From assembly GCF_011927825.1 (NCBI RefSeq), contig NZ_JAATJI010000002.1:124001-188000 (forward strand): a stretch of DNA of 64,000 nt. Reading direction: 5' to 3'. The position numbers and the translations under genes are program-made. The notes beneath the pieces are model-generated. The model had not been told where the DNA came from. It saw only the letters and a program-made list of their open reading frames with translations, and searched no databases. This DNA comes from Polymorphobacter fuscus (GTDB lineage Bacteria > Pseudomonadota > Alphaproteobacteria > Sphingomonadales > Sphingomonadaceae). This document shows positions 26,854 to 36,097 of the stretch, piece after piece (position 1 is the stretch's first letter; every line of letters begins with the position of its first letter).

Positions 26854-27058
26854 GCCTGTCTCCGCTTGCGCACCGGGCGAAAGGCCCGGCGTCTTGAAGG
26901 GAATGTCACCCCGACCGTGCCAAACATCAAGGGGGCAATCAAAATGCCGCCGCCTGTGACATCACGGCACGGCGGCTGGCCGGTTAACGGCGGCTGCCAA
27001 CCATCGAAAATCGGGTGTCGGGAGCGCTGCCGTTGCGGTATGGCCGCTCGGCAGATCG

Positions 27059-27862
27059 ATGGGGACGACGATGATGATGCGCTGGATGCCGATGACAGCC
27101 GTGCTGATGGTTGCTGCGCCCGCGCTGGCGCAAGCGCCTGCCGCGGCGACAACGCCTTCGGCATCAACGGCGATGACTCCGGCGAAAATGCCGCCGGGCT
27201 ATCTCGCCGGCAAGCCGCCGGTCGACATTCTGAAGCTGTTGCCGGCGCCGCCCGCTGCCGGCAGCGCCCAGGACATCGCCGATCGCACCGCCTATGCCGC
27301 CAGTGCAAAGGGCATCGGCGGCGCCGACTGGAAGGCGGCGACGGCCGAGATCAACCCGACAAGCCCCGAATTCATGGCGGCCCTGTCCTGTGCGGTCGGC
27401 ACGAAATTGTCGCTGCAGGCGACGCCGGCAACGATGGCGATGGTCGCGCGCGCCGGGGTCGACCTGATCGGGCCGATGACCGTTGCCAAGCAGCATTATG
27501 CCCGGCCAAGGCCGTTCACGACCGACAAGGGCCAGGCATGCGATCCGGTGGCAGCCGATGGCGTCGGGGCGCGGCTGGGCTGGTCCTATCCCAGCGGCCA
27601 TAGCGGCATCGGCTGGCTATGGGCGCTGGTCCTGTCCGATGCCGCGCCGGCGCGCGCGCCGGCGATCCGCAGCTTCGGACAGGCCACGGGTGACCTGCGG
27701 ATCGCCTGCCGCGTCCACTGGCTCAGCGATGTCGAAAATGGCCGCATCCTCGCGACGACGGTCTATCAGCGCATCGCCGCCGAACCCGAATATCAGGCCG
27801 ATCGGGAGCGCGCCGCGGCGGAGCTTGCCAAGGCACCCCGCCTCGATTGCGCCGGCCGCTGA
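27059..27862 (+). CDS. PAP2 / class A acid phosphatase, periplasmic
   Basis: 267 residues with a signal peptide (PMTAVLMVAAPALAQA). Alternative starts exist at closely spaced ATGs. The three-part PAP2 signature is complete: K-x6-RP in KQHYARPRP, PSGH in SYPSGHSGI, and R-x5-H-x3-D in RIACRVHWLSD. The PhoN-like arrangement with an extended N-terminal region indicates a soluble periplasmic phosphatase of broad specificity, not a membrane lipid phosphatase. Confidence 0.9.
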   Translation: MGTTMMMRWMPMTAVLMVAAPALAQAPAAATTPSASTAMTPAKMPPGYLAGKPPVDILKLLPAPPAAGSAQDIADRTAYAASAKGIGGADWKAATAEINPTSPEFMAALSCAVGTKLSLQATPATMAMVARAGVDLIGPMTVAKQHYARPRPFTTDKGQACDPVAADGVGARLGWSYPSGHSGIGWLWALVLSDAAPARAPAIRSFGQATGDLRIACRVHWLSDVENGRILATTVYQRIAAEPEYQADRERAAAELAKAPRLDCAGR

Positions 27863-27871
27863 CGGCGACGG

Positions 27872-29467
27872 TCAATCGGCCAGGCGCACGCAGTCCCGGC
27901 CAGCGTTCTTGGCGTCGTACAATGCTGCATCGGCGGCCGACATCAAGGCTTCGCTGTCGTCGGTGATCGAGGTGGCGATGCCCACGCTGACGGTCAGATA
28001 GCCGAGCGGAGACCGGGGGTGAGCGACGTCGAGTGCCGTCACGGCGGCGCGGATACGCTCACCCAGTTCCAGCGCGGCTGCTGGGTCGCCCAGCCGCGTC
28101 AGCATGGCAAATTCCTCGCCGCCGATCCGGGCCACGGCGCTGCCCGGCGGCACCGCCGACCGGATCGCGCCGGCAAGGCGCCGCAAGGCGGTATCGCCCG
28201 CGCCATGGCCCAGGCTGTCGTTATAACCCTTGAACCAGTCGGCATCGATCATCATCACCGTGACCGGCAGCGGCTCACCACTCCGCGTGACGCCGGCGAG
28301 CGCGCGTTCGAAGCTGCGGCGATTGCCGAGCAACGTCAGCGGATCGGTCAGGCTGAGCCCGGCGGCGTGTTTGTGGGCGGCGACCAGGTCGGCAATGGAC
28401 CGGCGATGGCGCATCTGGATCATCGCCATTCGCCAGCAATAAAGCAGGACCGCCGACATGCCGAGGGCCGGGCCGACCGGATCGCCGCGCAACCGTTCGG
28501 TCAGCACCGCGGCAAGGGTGGCGATGGGGATGATTGCCGGTGCGATGATCCCCACTGGCGCGGCCAGTTGCGTCAGGCCGCCCGGCAGCGATGCGGGTGG
28601 CACGCCGCGGAACAGGAAAAAGGCCAGCATCGGCAAGGCGCCGAACACCAGCCACGGCGAACCCGATGGCACCTGCCAGGTGACGAGGAAGAGATGATTG
28701 ACCAGCAGCCCCGATGCCACATAAGTCAGCAGCATCGCTGCCACCGGACCGAACAGACCGCCGCCGGGGCGGTCCCGTTGCAGCAGCGCCACCAGCGTGG
28801 CGAGCACCGCCAGCGCGAGCGCCTGCAATTCCCGAATGGCATGGGTTTCGTTGACGGCCAGGGACGGCAGATCGGTCAGCGGGTTGCCGAGCATCAACAG
28901 GCTGACGGCGGCGAGATAGACCGCCGCCTGGGCGATATCCAGCCGCCATATCCGGCGATCGGCCTCGTCATCGATTCCGCAGGTCAGCATCAGCAGCAGC
29001 GGCACGCCGCGCGCCATGAACAGCACGCTGTCGATCAGCGCGTGACCCGAATCCGCTGCCACGATATCCTGCAGCACGAAGATTGCGACATAGGCGAGCG
29101 CCCAGAACAGCATCGCCGTCGCCAACAGCCACCACAAGGCACGGTTCTGCCGCTGCACGCGCGCCTGGCATGCGGCATAATGCCCGACCAGCAATGCCTG
29201 GCCGCCAAGCGCAACCACTGTGACCAGCACTTCATCGGGCCAGACAGAGCCTGCCACCAGTTGCACAAGAACAAGCAACAGCGACGCAGCGAGCCACGGC
29301 CCGACGCCGGCAAGAGCCGTTGGCGCGCACCATCCGAAACCGCTGGGAAGCGGTGGCAGGAGCCTGTTCGTCTTCACCTCAACCTTGCCGAATTGCCCCG
29401 TTGGCTCATGGCCACCCACCCCAAGCGGAGACGACGTAGCAGCGTCGCAGTTCCGCAACAATGGCAC
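27872..29467 (-). CDS. Membrane diguanylate cyclase (GGDEF)
   Basis: 531 residues. About nine hydrophobic helices (residues ~50-350) form an uncharacterised membrane sensor region. They are followed by a complete GGDEF domain: DPLTLLGNRRSFERAL, DADWFKGYNDSLGHGAGD and ARIGGEEFAML. The active-site GGEEF is intact, so c-di-GMP synthesis is expected. The RxxD inhibitory site five residues before it is missing (PPGS), so product inhibition should be weak. The N-terminal ~45 residues are polar, and the true start may lie downstream. The membrane ligand is unknown. Confidence 0.9.
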   Translation of the reverse strand: MPLLRNCDAATSSPLGVGGHEPTGQFGKVEVKTNRLLPPLPSGFGWCAPTALAGVGPWLAASLLLVLVQLVAGSVWPDEVLVTVVALGGQALLVGHYAACQARVQRQNRALWWLLATAMLFWALAYVAIFVLQDIVAADSGHALIDSVLFMARGVPLLLMLTCGIDDEADRRIWRLDIAQAAVYLAAVSLLMLGNPLTDLPSLAVNETHAIRELQALALAVLATLVALLQRDRPGGGLFGPVAAMLLTYVASGLLVNHLFLVTWQVPSGSPWLVFGALPMLAFFLFRGVPPASLPGGLTQLAAPVGIIAPAIIPIATLAAVLTERLRGDPVGPALGMSAVLLYCWRMAMIQMRHRRSIADLVAAHKHAAGLSLTDPLTLLGNRRSFERALAGVTRSGEPLPVTVMMIDADWFKGYNDSLGHGAGDTALRRLAGAIRSAVPPGSAVARIGGEEFAMLTRLGDPAAALELGERIRAAVTALDVAHPRSPLGYLTVSVGIATSITDDSEALMSAADAALYDAKNAGRDCVRLAD

Positions 29468-29634
29468 TCCTAATGCAACATAGTTAACAAGTGGAAACCT
29501 GCGTCAACGTGACGAGTGCGGCACGAGTCCTCGGTGTTGCGGCCTAGTATTGCGGTGCGGAGGCGCCATATCGAGGACGCAATCTGGCGCTATGGCGTCG
29601 CCGAGGCGTGATCTAGCCCGTTGTTTGGAAGCCC

Positions 29635-30702
29635 ATGACGATCCAGTCCCCAAACCATGCCGCAACATTTGCACCGCAGTTGCGGGTCGCCGAGGATACG
29701 GCGATGATCCGTGCGGCGGCGCAAGTGACGCGTGACCTCGCCGCGGCGCGACCGGCGATCTATTGGGCCGATTTTCTCGGTTCGGCGCTGCTGGGCTATA
29801 CCGGACTGGCGCTGGCCATGACGGCATCGGGCTGGCTGGCGGTGCTGGCCGGCGTCGTGGCGGTGCTCGCCTTGTATCGCGCCGGCCTTTTCACGCACGA
29901 GATCGCCCATCTGCGTCCAGGCGCCGTGCCGGGCTTCCGCACCGCCTGGAACTTCATCATCGGCGTGCCGCTGCTGGTGCCGTCGTTCATGTACGAGAAT
30001 GTCCACAGCATCCACCACACGCGCATCCGTTATGGCACGGCCGAGGACCCTGAATATCTGCCCCTGGCGCTGATGAAGCCGTGGACGGTGCCGATGTTCG
30101 CCATCGTGGCGGTGCTGGCGCCGATCGCGCTGCTGCTGCGGTTCGGCATTCTTGCGCCGCTGTCGCTGGTCATTCCGCCGCTGCGCCGGATGCTGGTCGC
30201 GCGCTATTCGTCGCTGTCGATCAACCCCGAGTTTCGCCGACGGGCGCCGGAGGGGGCCTTTGCCCGCCATTGGGCAATCTGGGAAACCGCCGCCAGCCTT
30301 TGGGCAATGACGCTGCTCGCCCTGGTGGTCACCGGCGTGGTCCCGCTGCGGGAATTTGCCATTGCACTGGCCGTCGTATCGGCGGTTACGGTGCTCAACC
30401 AGGTCCGCACACTCGTTGCGCATCTTTGGGAAAATGACGGCGAGCAGCTGACAGTGACCGGCCAGTATCTGGACAGTGTCAACGTGCCGCCGCCGGGGCT
30501 CTTGCCTGCCCTTTGGGCCCCCGTCGGCCTGCGCTACCACGCGCTGCACCATTTGCTGCCCGGCGTGCCCTATCATGCGCTCGGCGAGGCGCATCGGCGG
30601 ATCCAGGCGGCGGTACCCGCCGATTCGCCTTACCATGTGGCCAGCTACCCGGGCCTGACCGGGTTGGTGGTGCGGCTGGTCAGGGGCGGGCGCCGCCCCT
30701 GA
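29635..30702 (+). CDS. Membrane fatty acid desaturase
   Basis: 355 residues. The three His boxes of integral-membrane di-iron desaturases are present: HEIAH (88-92), HSIHH (124-128) and HALHH (302-306), with membrane helices between. The enzyme introduces a double bond in acyl chains using O2. Which lipid is the substrate cannot be told. The stop codon lies inside an 8-bp hairpin (30681-30701, CAGGGGCG/CGCCCCTG) that may limit read-through into the convergent acyl-CoA dehydrogenase gene seven bases away. Confidence 0.9.
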   Translation: MTIQSPNHAATFAPQLRVAEDTAMIRAAAQVTRDLAAARPAIYWADFLGSALLGYTGLALAMTASGWLAVLAGVVAVLALYRAGLFTHEIAHLRPGAVPGFRTAWNFIIGVPLLVPSFMYENVHSIHHTRIRYGTAEDPEYLPLALMKPWTVPMFAIVAVLAPIALLLRFGILAPLSLVIPPLRRMLVARYSSLSINPEFRRRAPEGAFARHWAIWETAASLWAMTLLALVVTGVVPLREFAIALAVVSAVTVLNQVRTLVAHLWENDGEQLTVTGQYLDSVNVPPPGLLPALWAPVGLRYHALHHLLPGVPYHALGEAHRRIQAAVPADSPYHVASYPGLTGLVVRLVRGGRRP

Positions 30703-30708
30703 GGCGGC

Positions 30709-31929
30709 TTACGCCGCGGCGTTGAAGGGCTTGTCCTTGTCGGGCCGCAGGTCGCCCGGCAGGCCGAGGACGCGCTCGGCGATGATGTTGCGCAAGATCT
30801 CGTCGGTGCCCCCGGCGATGCGCAGCCCGGCCGCGCCAAGGTAACTGCCCTGCAGCTTGGCGAGTTCGGGGTCGCCATCGGCGCCGGTGACAAAGCCGTC
30901 CCCGCCCGCGAGGTCGAGCGCGAAGCTCGCCATTTCCTGCATCGTCTTGGCGACGACGACCTTGGAAATGCTCTGCTCCGGCCCCGGCATCTGGCCGCGC
31001 GACAGGGCGGACAGGGCGCGCATCTGGGTCAGCTTGATGCCCTGGTCGTTGATATAGCTTTGCGCGATGCGTTGACGGACGTCACCCGCTTCGATGGCGG
31101 GACCGCCGACCGGCGCTTCGACACCGCGGGCGAGCTTCATCAGTGTTTCGTAACCCGGCGCATGGCGCGGCTTGCCGCCGACGGCGAGGCGTTCGTGCAT
31201 GAGGGTGGTGAGCGCGACCTTCCAGCCGTTGCCGACATCGCCGAGCCGGTGCGTGTCCTTGACGCGGACGCCGGTGAAGAACACCTCGTTGAAGTCGCTG
31301 CCGCCCGACATCTGCTTGATGCCGCGCACCTCGACGCCGGGCGCCTTCATGTCGACGATGAACATCGTCAGGCCCTTGTGCTTGGGAACGCTCGGATCGG
31401 TGCGGGTGACGACGATGCCATAATCGCTGGCATGGGCGAAGCTGGTCCACACCTTCTGGCCGTCGATCACCCATTCGTCGCCATCCTGGACGGCACGGGT
31501 GCGGATGCCGGCAAGGTCGGACCCGGCCGAAGGTTCGGAGAACAGCTGGCACCAGACTTCATCGCCGACCAGCGCCTTGGGCACATAGCGTTCGGCAATT
31601 TCGGCCGAGCCATGGGTGAAGACCGTCGGAATGCACATGCCGAGCCCGATCGAATACAGGCCGGAGGGGGCGTGGAAGCGGCTTTCCTCCTGGCCGTAGA
31701 TGATCGACTGCATCGGCCCCAGCCCCTGGCCGCCGAAGGCCTTTGGCCACGTGATGCCGGTATAGCCGGCGGCGAACTTCTTCGCCTGCCAGGCCTTGGA
31801 GCGCTGGATGAACTCATCGAGCTTCCACGCCGTTTCGGGGGGCTCCCGATATTCGGCGGCGTTGTCTTCCAGCCAGGCGCGCGCCTTGGCGCGATATTCG
31901 GCTTCTTGCGGAGTGTCGTTGAAGTCCAT
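30709..31929 (-). CDS. Acyl-CoA dehydrogenase, first of a heteromeric pair
   Basis: 406 residues with the FAD-binding ACAD fold: CQLFSEPSAGSDLAGIRTRA, GQKVWTSFAHASDYG, and the C-terminal GTDEILRNIIAERVLGLPGD, which holds the Glu in the usual catalytic-base position. It pairs with the next gene upstream (50-base gap). Two dissimilar ACADs in tandem are typical of heterotetrameric enzymes acting on bulky CoA esters such as sterol side chains. The substrate here is inferred only at that level. Confidence 0.9.
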   Translation of the reverse strand: MDFNDTPQEAEYRAKARAWLEDNAAEYREPPETAWKLDEFIQRSKAWQAKKFAAGYTGITWPKAFGGQGLGPMQSIIYGQEESRFHAPSGLYSIGLGMCIPTVFTHGSAEIAERYVPKALVGDEVWCQLFSEPSAGSDLAGIRTRAVQDGDEWVIDGQKVWTSFAHASDYGIVVTRTDPSVPKHKGLTMFIVDMKAPGVEVRGIKQMSGGSDFNEVFFTGVRVKDTHRLGDVGNGWKVALTTLMHERLAVGGKPRHAPGYETLMKLARGVEAPVGGPAIEAGDVRQRIAQSYINDQGIKLTQMRALSALSRGQMPGPEQSISKVVVAKTMQEMASFALDLAGGDGFVTGADGDPELAKLQGSYLGAAGLRIAGGTDEILRNIIAERVLGLPGDLRPDKDKPFNAAA

Positions 31930-31979
31930 GAGTCGATCCTTCGAGGCGATGGCAGGAGTGTGCCCGGTGTCGGCCGGCG

Positions 31980-33077
31980 TTACGCTGCGGCGCGGTTACG
32001 CAGTTCGAGCGCGCGGACGAGCCGGTCCGCCCACCAGCCGCGCGCGGCGAGCGACGCGGTGAGGGCGCGGGCGCGGCGATAGTAGAATTGGCAATCGCTT
32101 TCCCAGGTGAAGCCGATGCCACCGTGCAGCTGGACGGTTTCCTCCGCCGTGAAGCTGAGCGCGTCGAGGCTGGCGACGCGGGCGGCGGCGGCGGCCTGAC
32201 GGAGTTCGGCACCATCGGAGCCGATCATCGCGACACCATGGAGCGCGTGGGCGCGGGCGAGTTCGATCTTGATGAACATGTCGGCGCACTTGTGCTTGAC
32301 GCCCTGGTAGCGTCCAATGGTCTGGCCGAAGGCGATGCGCGTCTTGGCATATTCGACCGTCATGTCCATCGCCGCCGAAGCGGTGCCGATCGCTTCATAG
32401 GCGAGGATGACGGCGGCGCGGTCGAGCCATGCCTGGTAGGCGGCAGGGTCGCCCAGGGGTTCGGCGGGGGTATTGGCGAGGGTCAGCCGGCCGTGGCGGC
32501 GGACCAGGTCGAGGGTTTCGACGGGTTCGACAAGGGCGTCGTTGAGGTCGACGATCCACAATGACGGGCCATCGGGGCCGGCGGCAGCGACGATGGCGAG
32601 ATGCGCGCCGGGCAGGTCAGGGACCGGGGCCTTGCTGCCGGTCAGCGTGTGGCCGCTGGCGGTGGTGGCGACGGTGGCGGGGGTGACCGCGCCGGGCTCG
32701 TTCCAGGCGGGGACGGCGATCAGGCTGCCATCGGCGATGCCGGGGAAATATTTTGCCTGCTGCGCCTCGGTGCCGGCGATCAACAGCGCTTCGGTGGCGA
32801 GGAGGGTGGACACCAGTGGCACGACGGCAAGCGCGGCCCCTGCTGCTTCGGCGAGCTGGCAGCTTTCCTCGGCGCTCATCCCCAGGCCGCCATGCGCCTC
32901 GGGAACGCGCGCCGCGGTCCAGCCTAGATTGGCGATTTCGGCCCAGAGGCCGGCATCGAAATCAGGAGCGCCGGAGGCCATGGCCTTTCGCGCCGGCGCC
33001 GTGCCGGCCTTGTCGGCAAACAGCTTTTTCGCCTGTTCGCCAAGTGCCTTGGCATCGTCGGAAAAATCGAAATTCAC
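31980..33077 (-). CDS. Acyl-CoA dehydrogenase, second of a heteromeric pair
   Basis: 365 residues from the GTG at 33077, chosen because GGGAG lies seven to eight bases before it. It is shorter and more divergent than its neighbour. The N-terminus is NFDFSDDAKALGEQAKKLF and the C-terminal motif is QLHGGIGFTWESDCQFYYRR, the pattern of the partner subunit in alpha2-beta2 ACADs such as FadE28-29-like enzymes. It probably supplies part of the FAD site. First gene of the minus-strand pair. Confidence 0.88.
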   Translation of the reverse strand: MNFDFSDDAKALGEQAKKLFADKAGTAPARKAMASGAPDFDAGLWAEIANLGWTAARVPEAHGGLGMSAEESCQLAEAAGAALAVVPLVSTLLATEALLIAGTEAQQAKYFPGIADGSLIAVPAWNEPGAVTPATVATTASGHTLTGSKAPVPDLPGAHLAIVAAAGPDGPSLWIVDLNDALVEPVETLDLVRRHGRLTLANTPAEPLGDPAAYQAWLDRAAVILAYEAIGTASAAMDMTVEYAKTRIAFGQTIGRYQGVKHKCADMFIKIELARAHALHGVAMIGSDGAELRQAAAAARVASLDALSFTAEETVQLHGGIGFTWESDCQFYYRRARALTASLAARGWWADRLVRALELRNRAAA

Positions 33078-33142
33078 GTCGCCGCTCCCCAAATGGTTGG
33101 CGGCAACTTACCTTAACGTCAACCGCAGACAACCCGCGCCTT

Positions 33143-33868
33143 TTAGGGGGTGCCGAGGCGAAACCGCGCGAGATGGTCGTAATGGGGGCGGCACGCATCG
33201 CGGATGATGGCAGCGTCGCCCGACACGCCGGGCAGGGGCGGCTCGCTGGCTTCGAAGCCTGTGGTTTCAAACACGCGCCCATACCAATGGCTGGCCCAGA
33301 TGCCATCGCTGGCGCGGCCACCGGGTGCCCAGTGCAGCATGGCGGGGTCGAAAGCGATGCCCAGCGCCGCACACAGGGCCGTCAGCGTGCCGCGCGGGTC
33401 GCGCAGGACATCGGCGGAATCGATGACGGGGGGCGGCGACCCGCGCCGGTCGGCCTCGCGGTCGAACCAGGCGCGCTGCCGGGCATAGCCGAGCGCCTCG
33501 GCAGTGATGGTCTCGCGCTTGGCGGCATAGCTGCTGATGACCCGTTCGGGGGCCCGAATGAGAAAGGCGTGGGTGAAGCCGGGTAGGTCCGACGCGGCGG
33601 CCGGGCCGACCATGTGATGGACCATATGCTTCTGGTACCAGATCGGCGCCGAAGCCGGCCCGGCGAGCGTGGCGGCGACGCTGGTCCAGTCGCAGTCCAT
33701 GTCGGCGATGATGTCGGCAGCCATTGGGTGGTCGTCGCCGGTCGCCTGCAGATAGGCGCCGTAAAAGGGCTCATCGCTGACGATCGTGTCGGCGCGCGCG
33801 CCGAAGCTGCGCATCATCGCCGTCGACAGGTTGCGCGGGCCGGACCACATGGCGATGCGCACCGTCAC
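33143..33868 (-). CDS. Sulfotransferase-like P-loop protein
   Basis: 241 residues from a GTG that overlaps the aminotransferase stop by four bases. The N-terminal phosphosulfate-binding-like loop MWSGPRNLSTAMMRSFG and the later HAFLIRAPERVISSYAAKR segment follow the sulfotransferase pattern (5'-PSB and 3'-PB regions). Relatives sit next to class IV aminotransferases in many proteobacteria, sometimes described as a unit of unknown purpose. Genuine sulfuryl transfer is unproven. Confidence 0.65.
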   Translation of the reverse strand: MTVRIAMWSGPRNLSTAMMRSFGARADTIVSDEPFYGAYLQATGDDHPMAADIIADMDCDWTSVAATLAGPASAPIWYQKHMVHHMVGPAAASDLPGFTHAFLIRAPERVISSYAAKRETITAEALGYARQRAWFDREADRRGSPPPVIDSADVLRDPRGTLTALCAALGIAFDPAMLHWAPGGRASDGIWASHWYGRVFETTGFEASEPPLPGVSGDAAIIRDACRPHYDHLARFRLGTP

Positions 33869-34770
33869 GCGCCACTGTCCTTCAGCGCGTTGTACAGATC
33901 GATCAGCCTGGCCGTCACCGGGCCCGGCAGCGGATGCGGCATCGATCGCCCGTCGATGGCGGCGACCGGCGTCAGGCCGCCGAAGGTGCCGGTGACAAAG
34001 GCCTCGCTGGCAGCGAGAAGATCGTCGGGGGCAAAATCGCCCTCGGTCACCGCCATCCCCGCTGCCCTCGCCACCGCCAGCACATTGGCGCGGGTGATGC
34101 CGTTGAAACAGAACGCCCCGGACGACGTGCGCAGTTCGCCGTCCACGACCCAGAAGAAGTTGGTGGCGTTGCAGCTGGCGATGTTCCCGGCCGGATCGCG
34201 CATCAGCGCTTCATCGGCGCCGGCGGCAATGGCTTCGTTGAGGGCGAGGATGAGCGGCAGGCGGCTGTGCGAATTGATCCGCATGTCGAACATGTCGGGC
34301 GGCGTGCAGCGGATACCGGCGGTGTGCAGCCGCAGCCCGGTGGTGCGCAGCGCCGGCGCGGGTTGCTTGTATTCGGCCAGGATGACGATCGTCGGCCGGC
34401 CCAGCGCATTGCGCGGATCCTGGTTGGCGGCCTTTTTTTCGCCGCGCGTGACCATCAGGCGCAGATGCGCGCCATCCTCCATGCCGTTCGCCGCGCAGGT
34501 TTCGGCGAGCGCCGCTGCAAATTCGGCGCGGGTCAATTGCATGTCGAGCCCGATCGCGGCGGCACTGGCGAACAGCCGGTCGAGATGGGCATCGAGGAAC
34601 AACAGGCGGCCATGGTGGAGACGCAAGCCTTCCCAGACGCCATCGCCCAGGACGAACCCTGCGTCGAACACCGAGACCAGCGCCGCGGCGCGGTGCACCA
34701 GCGCGCCGTTGAGCCAGATCAGGAGGTTGTCGTTGCGCGGATCGGCGGCAAAATCCTGCGAGCCCGTCAC
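33865..34770 (-). CDS. Class IV PLP aminotransferase (branched-chain / D-amino acid type)
   Basis: About 301 residues from the GTG at 34770, with GAGG just upstream. Fold-type IV features: GLVLGDGVWEGLR-like FVLGDGVWEGLRLHHGRL at the N-terminus, the PLP Lys probably in RGEKKAANQ or the KQPAP region, MRDPAGNIASCNATNFFWV (the Glu of the usual E-x-x-xN-F motif is replaced), and FNGITRANVL. The substitution around the cofactor Glu means the exact reaction is uncertain. It is translationally coupled to the sulfotransferase-like gene. Confidence 0.8.
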   Translation of the reverse strand: MTGSQDFAADPRNDNLLIWLNGALVHRAAALVSVFDAGFVLGDGVWEGLRLHHGRLLFLDAHLDRLFASAAAIGLDMQLTRAEFAAALAETCAANGMEDGAHLRLMVTRGEKKAANQDPRNALGRPTIVILAEYKQPAPALRTTGLRLHTAGIRCTPPDMFDMRINSHSRLPLILALNEAIAAGADEALMRDPAGNIASCNATNFFWVVDGELRTSSGAFCFNGITRANVLAVARAAGMAVTEGDFAPDDLLAASEAFVTGTFGGLTPVAAIDGRSMPHPLPGPVTARLIDLYNALKDSGA

Positions 34771-34777
34771 CTGCACC

Positions 34778-34975
34778 TCATCGCTTGAACAGTTCGTCGG
34801 CGGCGGCACGGAAGCTGGCTGCCGCGGTGCGCTTGGCCCTCGCTCGCGCCAGTTCGGCCTCGAGCGCGGCGATGCGGTCGTCGAGCTCGGCGACCGACAG
34901 CTTGTCGAGGTCTTCGCGGGCCAGGTCCGCCAGGGTGTCGGCCTTGCGGCGCGGCAGGTCGGGGTCTTCGAACAT
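34778..34975 (-). CDS. DUF1192 family small protein
   Basis: 65 residues from the ATG at 34975. Pattern: MFEDPDLPRRKADTLADL, then LDKLSVAELDDRIAALEAEL, an amphipathic coiled-coil stretch, and a basic end. This is the alphaproteobacterial DUF1192 signature, commonly divergent from a quinone oxidoreductase gene as here. No function is established. It lies eight bases upstream of the aminotransferase start, so the two may form one transcript. Confidence 0.82.
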   Translation of the reverse strand: MFEDPDLPRRKADTLADLAREDLDKLSVAELDDRIAALEAELARARAKRTAAASFRAAADELFKR

Positions 34976-35019
34976 GCAGCAGACGTTGACCGGCGCGGCG
35001 GGCAAGTCAATATCCGCGC

Positions 35020-36015
35020 ATGACCATTCCCGCCACCATGACCGCCATCGACCCCAGCGCCGCGGGAGGCCCGGAGGTTTTGCAGCCCGTTACCCGGCCG
35101 GTGCCGACGCCGGAGCCGGGGCAGGTGCTCGTCAAGGTCGCTGCTGCCGGGGTCAACCGTCCCGATGTGCTGCAGCGCCAGGGGCTGTACCCGATGCCGC
35201 CGGGGGCACCGACGATCCCGGGGCTGGAGATTGCCGGGACGATCGTGGCGCTGGGGACCGATGTGACGCGCTGGCGGGTCGGCGATGCGGTCTGTGCGCT
35301 GGTGGCCGGCGGCGGCTATGCCGAATATTGCACGGCGCCGGCGGGCCAGTGCCTGGCGGTGCCGTCGGGCATGGCGCTGACCGATGCCGCCGGGCTGCCG
35401 GAAACCTGGTTCACCGTCTGGTCGAATGTCATGGACCGTGGCCATGCGCGCCCCGGTGAGACGCTGCTGGTGCATGGTGGCACGAGCGGCATTGGCGTGA
35501 CAGCAATCCAGCTCGGCACGGCTCTGGGGATGACGGTGATCGTCACGGCGGGGAGCGGTGAAAAATGCGCCGCGGCGCTGGCGCTGGGCGCGGCGCACGC
35601 GATCGACTACAAGGCGCAGGATTTCGTCGCCGAAGTGGCGCGGATCACGGATGGGCGCGGCGTCGACCTGGTGCTCGACATGGTCGGCGGCGATTATGTG
35701 CCGCGCAATCTGCAGTGCCTCGCCGACGATGGCCGCCATGTCAGCATCGCCTTCCAGCGCGGCCCGCGCGCCGATCTCGACCTGGTGGCGGTGATGCGCA
35801 AGCGGCTGACGCTGACCGGATCGATGCTGCGGCCGCGTTCGGTGGCATTCAAGACCGCGATCGCCGAGACGCTGGAAGGCGTTATCTGGCCGGAGTTCGA
35901 GGCCGGGCGGATCGTGCCGGTGACCGACAAGGTCTTCCCGCTCGTCGAGGCAGCGGAAGCACATCGCCGGATGGAGGCGGGGACGCATGTGGGAAAGATC
36001 GTGCTGAGCGTCTGA
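35020..36015 (+). CDS. NAD(P)H quinone oxidoreductase (PIG3/zeta-crystallin type)
   Basis: 331 residues of the zinc-free medium-chain dehydrogenase family. Landmarks: AAGVNRPDVLQRQGLYP, PGLEIAGTIVALG, the NADPH-binding VHGGTSGIGVTAIQL and GRHVSIAFQRG. TIGR02824-type quinone reductases use NADPH to reduce quinones or activated alkenes. It is divergent from the DUF1192 gene with a 44-base shared promoter interval. Confidence 0.92.
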   Translation: MTIPATMTAIDPSAAGGPEVLQPVTRPVPTPEPGQVLVKVAAAGVNRPDVLQRQGLYPMPPGAPTIPGLEIAGTIVALGTDVTRWRVGDAVCALVAGGGYAEYCTAPAGQCLAVPSGMALTDAAGLPETWFTVWSNVMDRGHARPGETLLVHGGTSGIGVTAIQLGTALGMTVIVTAGSGEKCAAALALGAAHAIDYKAQDFVAEVARITDGRGVDLVLDMVGGDYVPRNLQCLADDGRHVSIAFQRGPRADLDLVAVMRKRLTLTGSMLRPRSVAFKTAIAETLEGVIWPEFEAGRIVPVTDKVFPLVEAAEAHRRMEAGTHVGKIVLSV

Positions 36016-36097
36016 GCGGCTGGCCTCCCCTCTCAACCGAGAGGCGATTTGGGCGGCCGCCGCCGGTAGAGCAGTGGCAACCAACGAGGGACCGCTC

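Noticed and set aside
24469..27058. Long plus-strand open frame across clpA
   Set aside because: It is a low-complexity shadow of the clpA gene on the other strand, which has both Walker A motifs and a terminator in the right orientation.
29635..30702. Desaturase considered as a carotenoid ketolase or sphingolipid hydroxylase
   Set aside because: The His boxes fit a general membrane desaturase, but nothing in the sequence or the neighbours selects one of these more specific roles.
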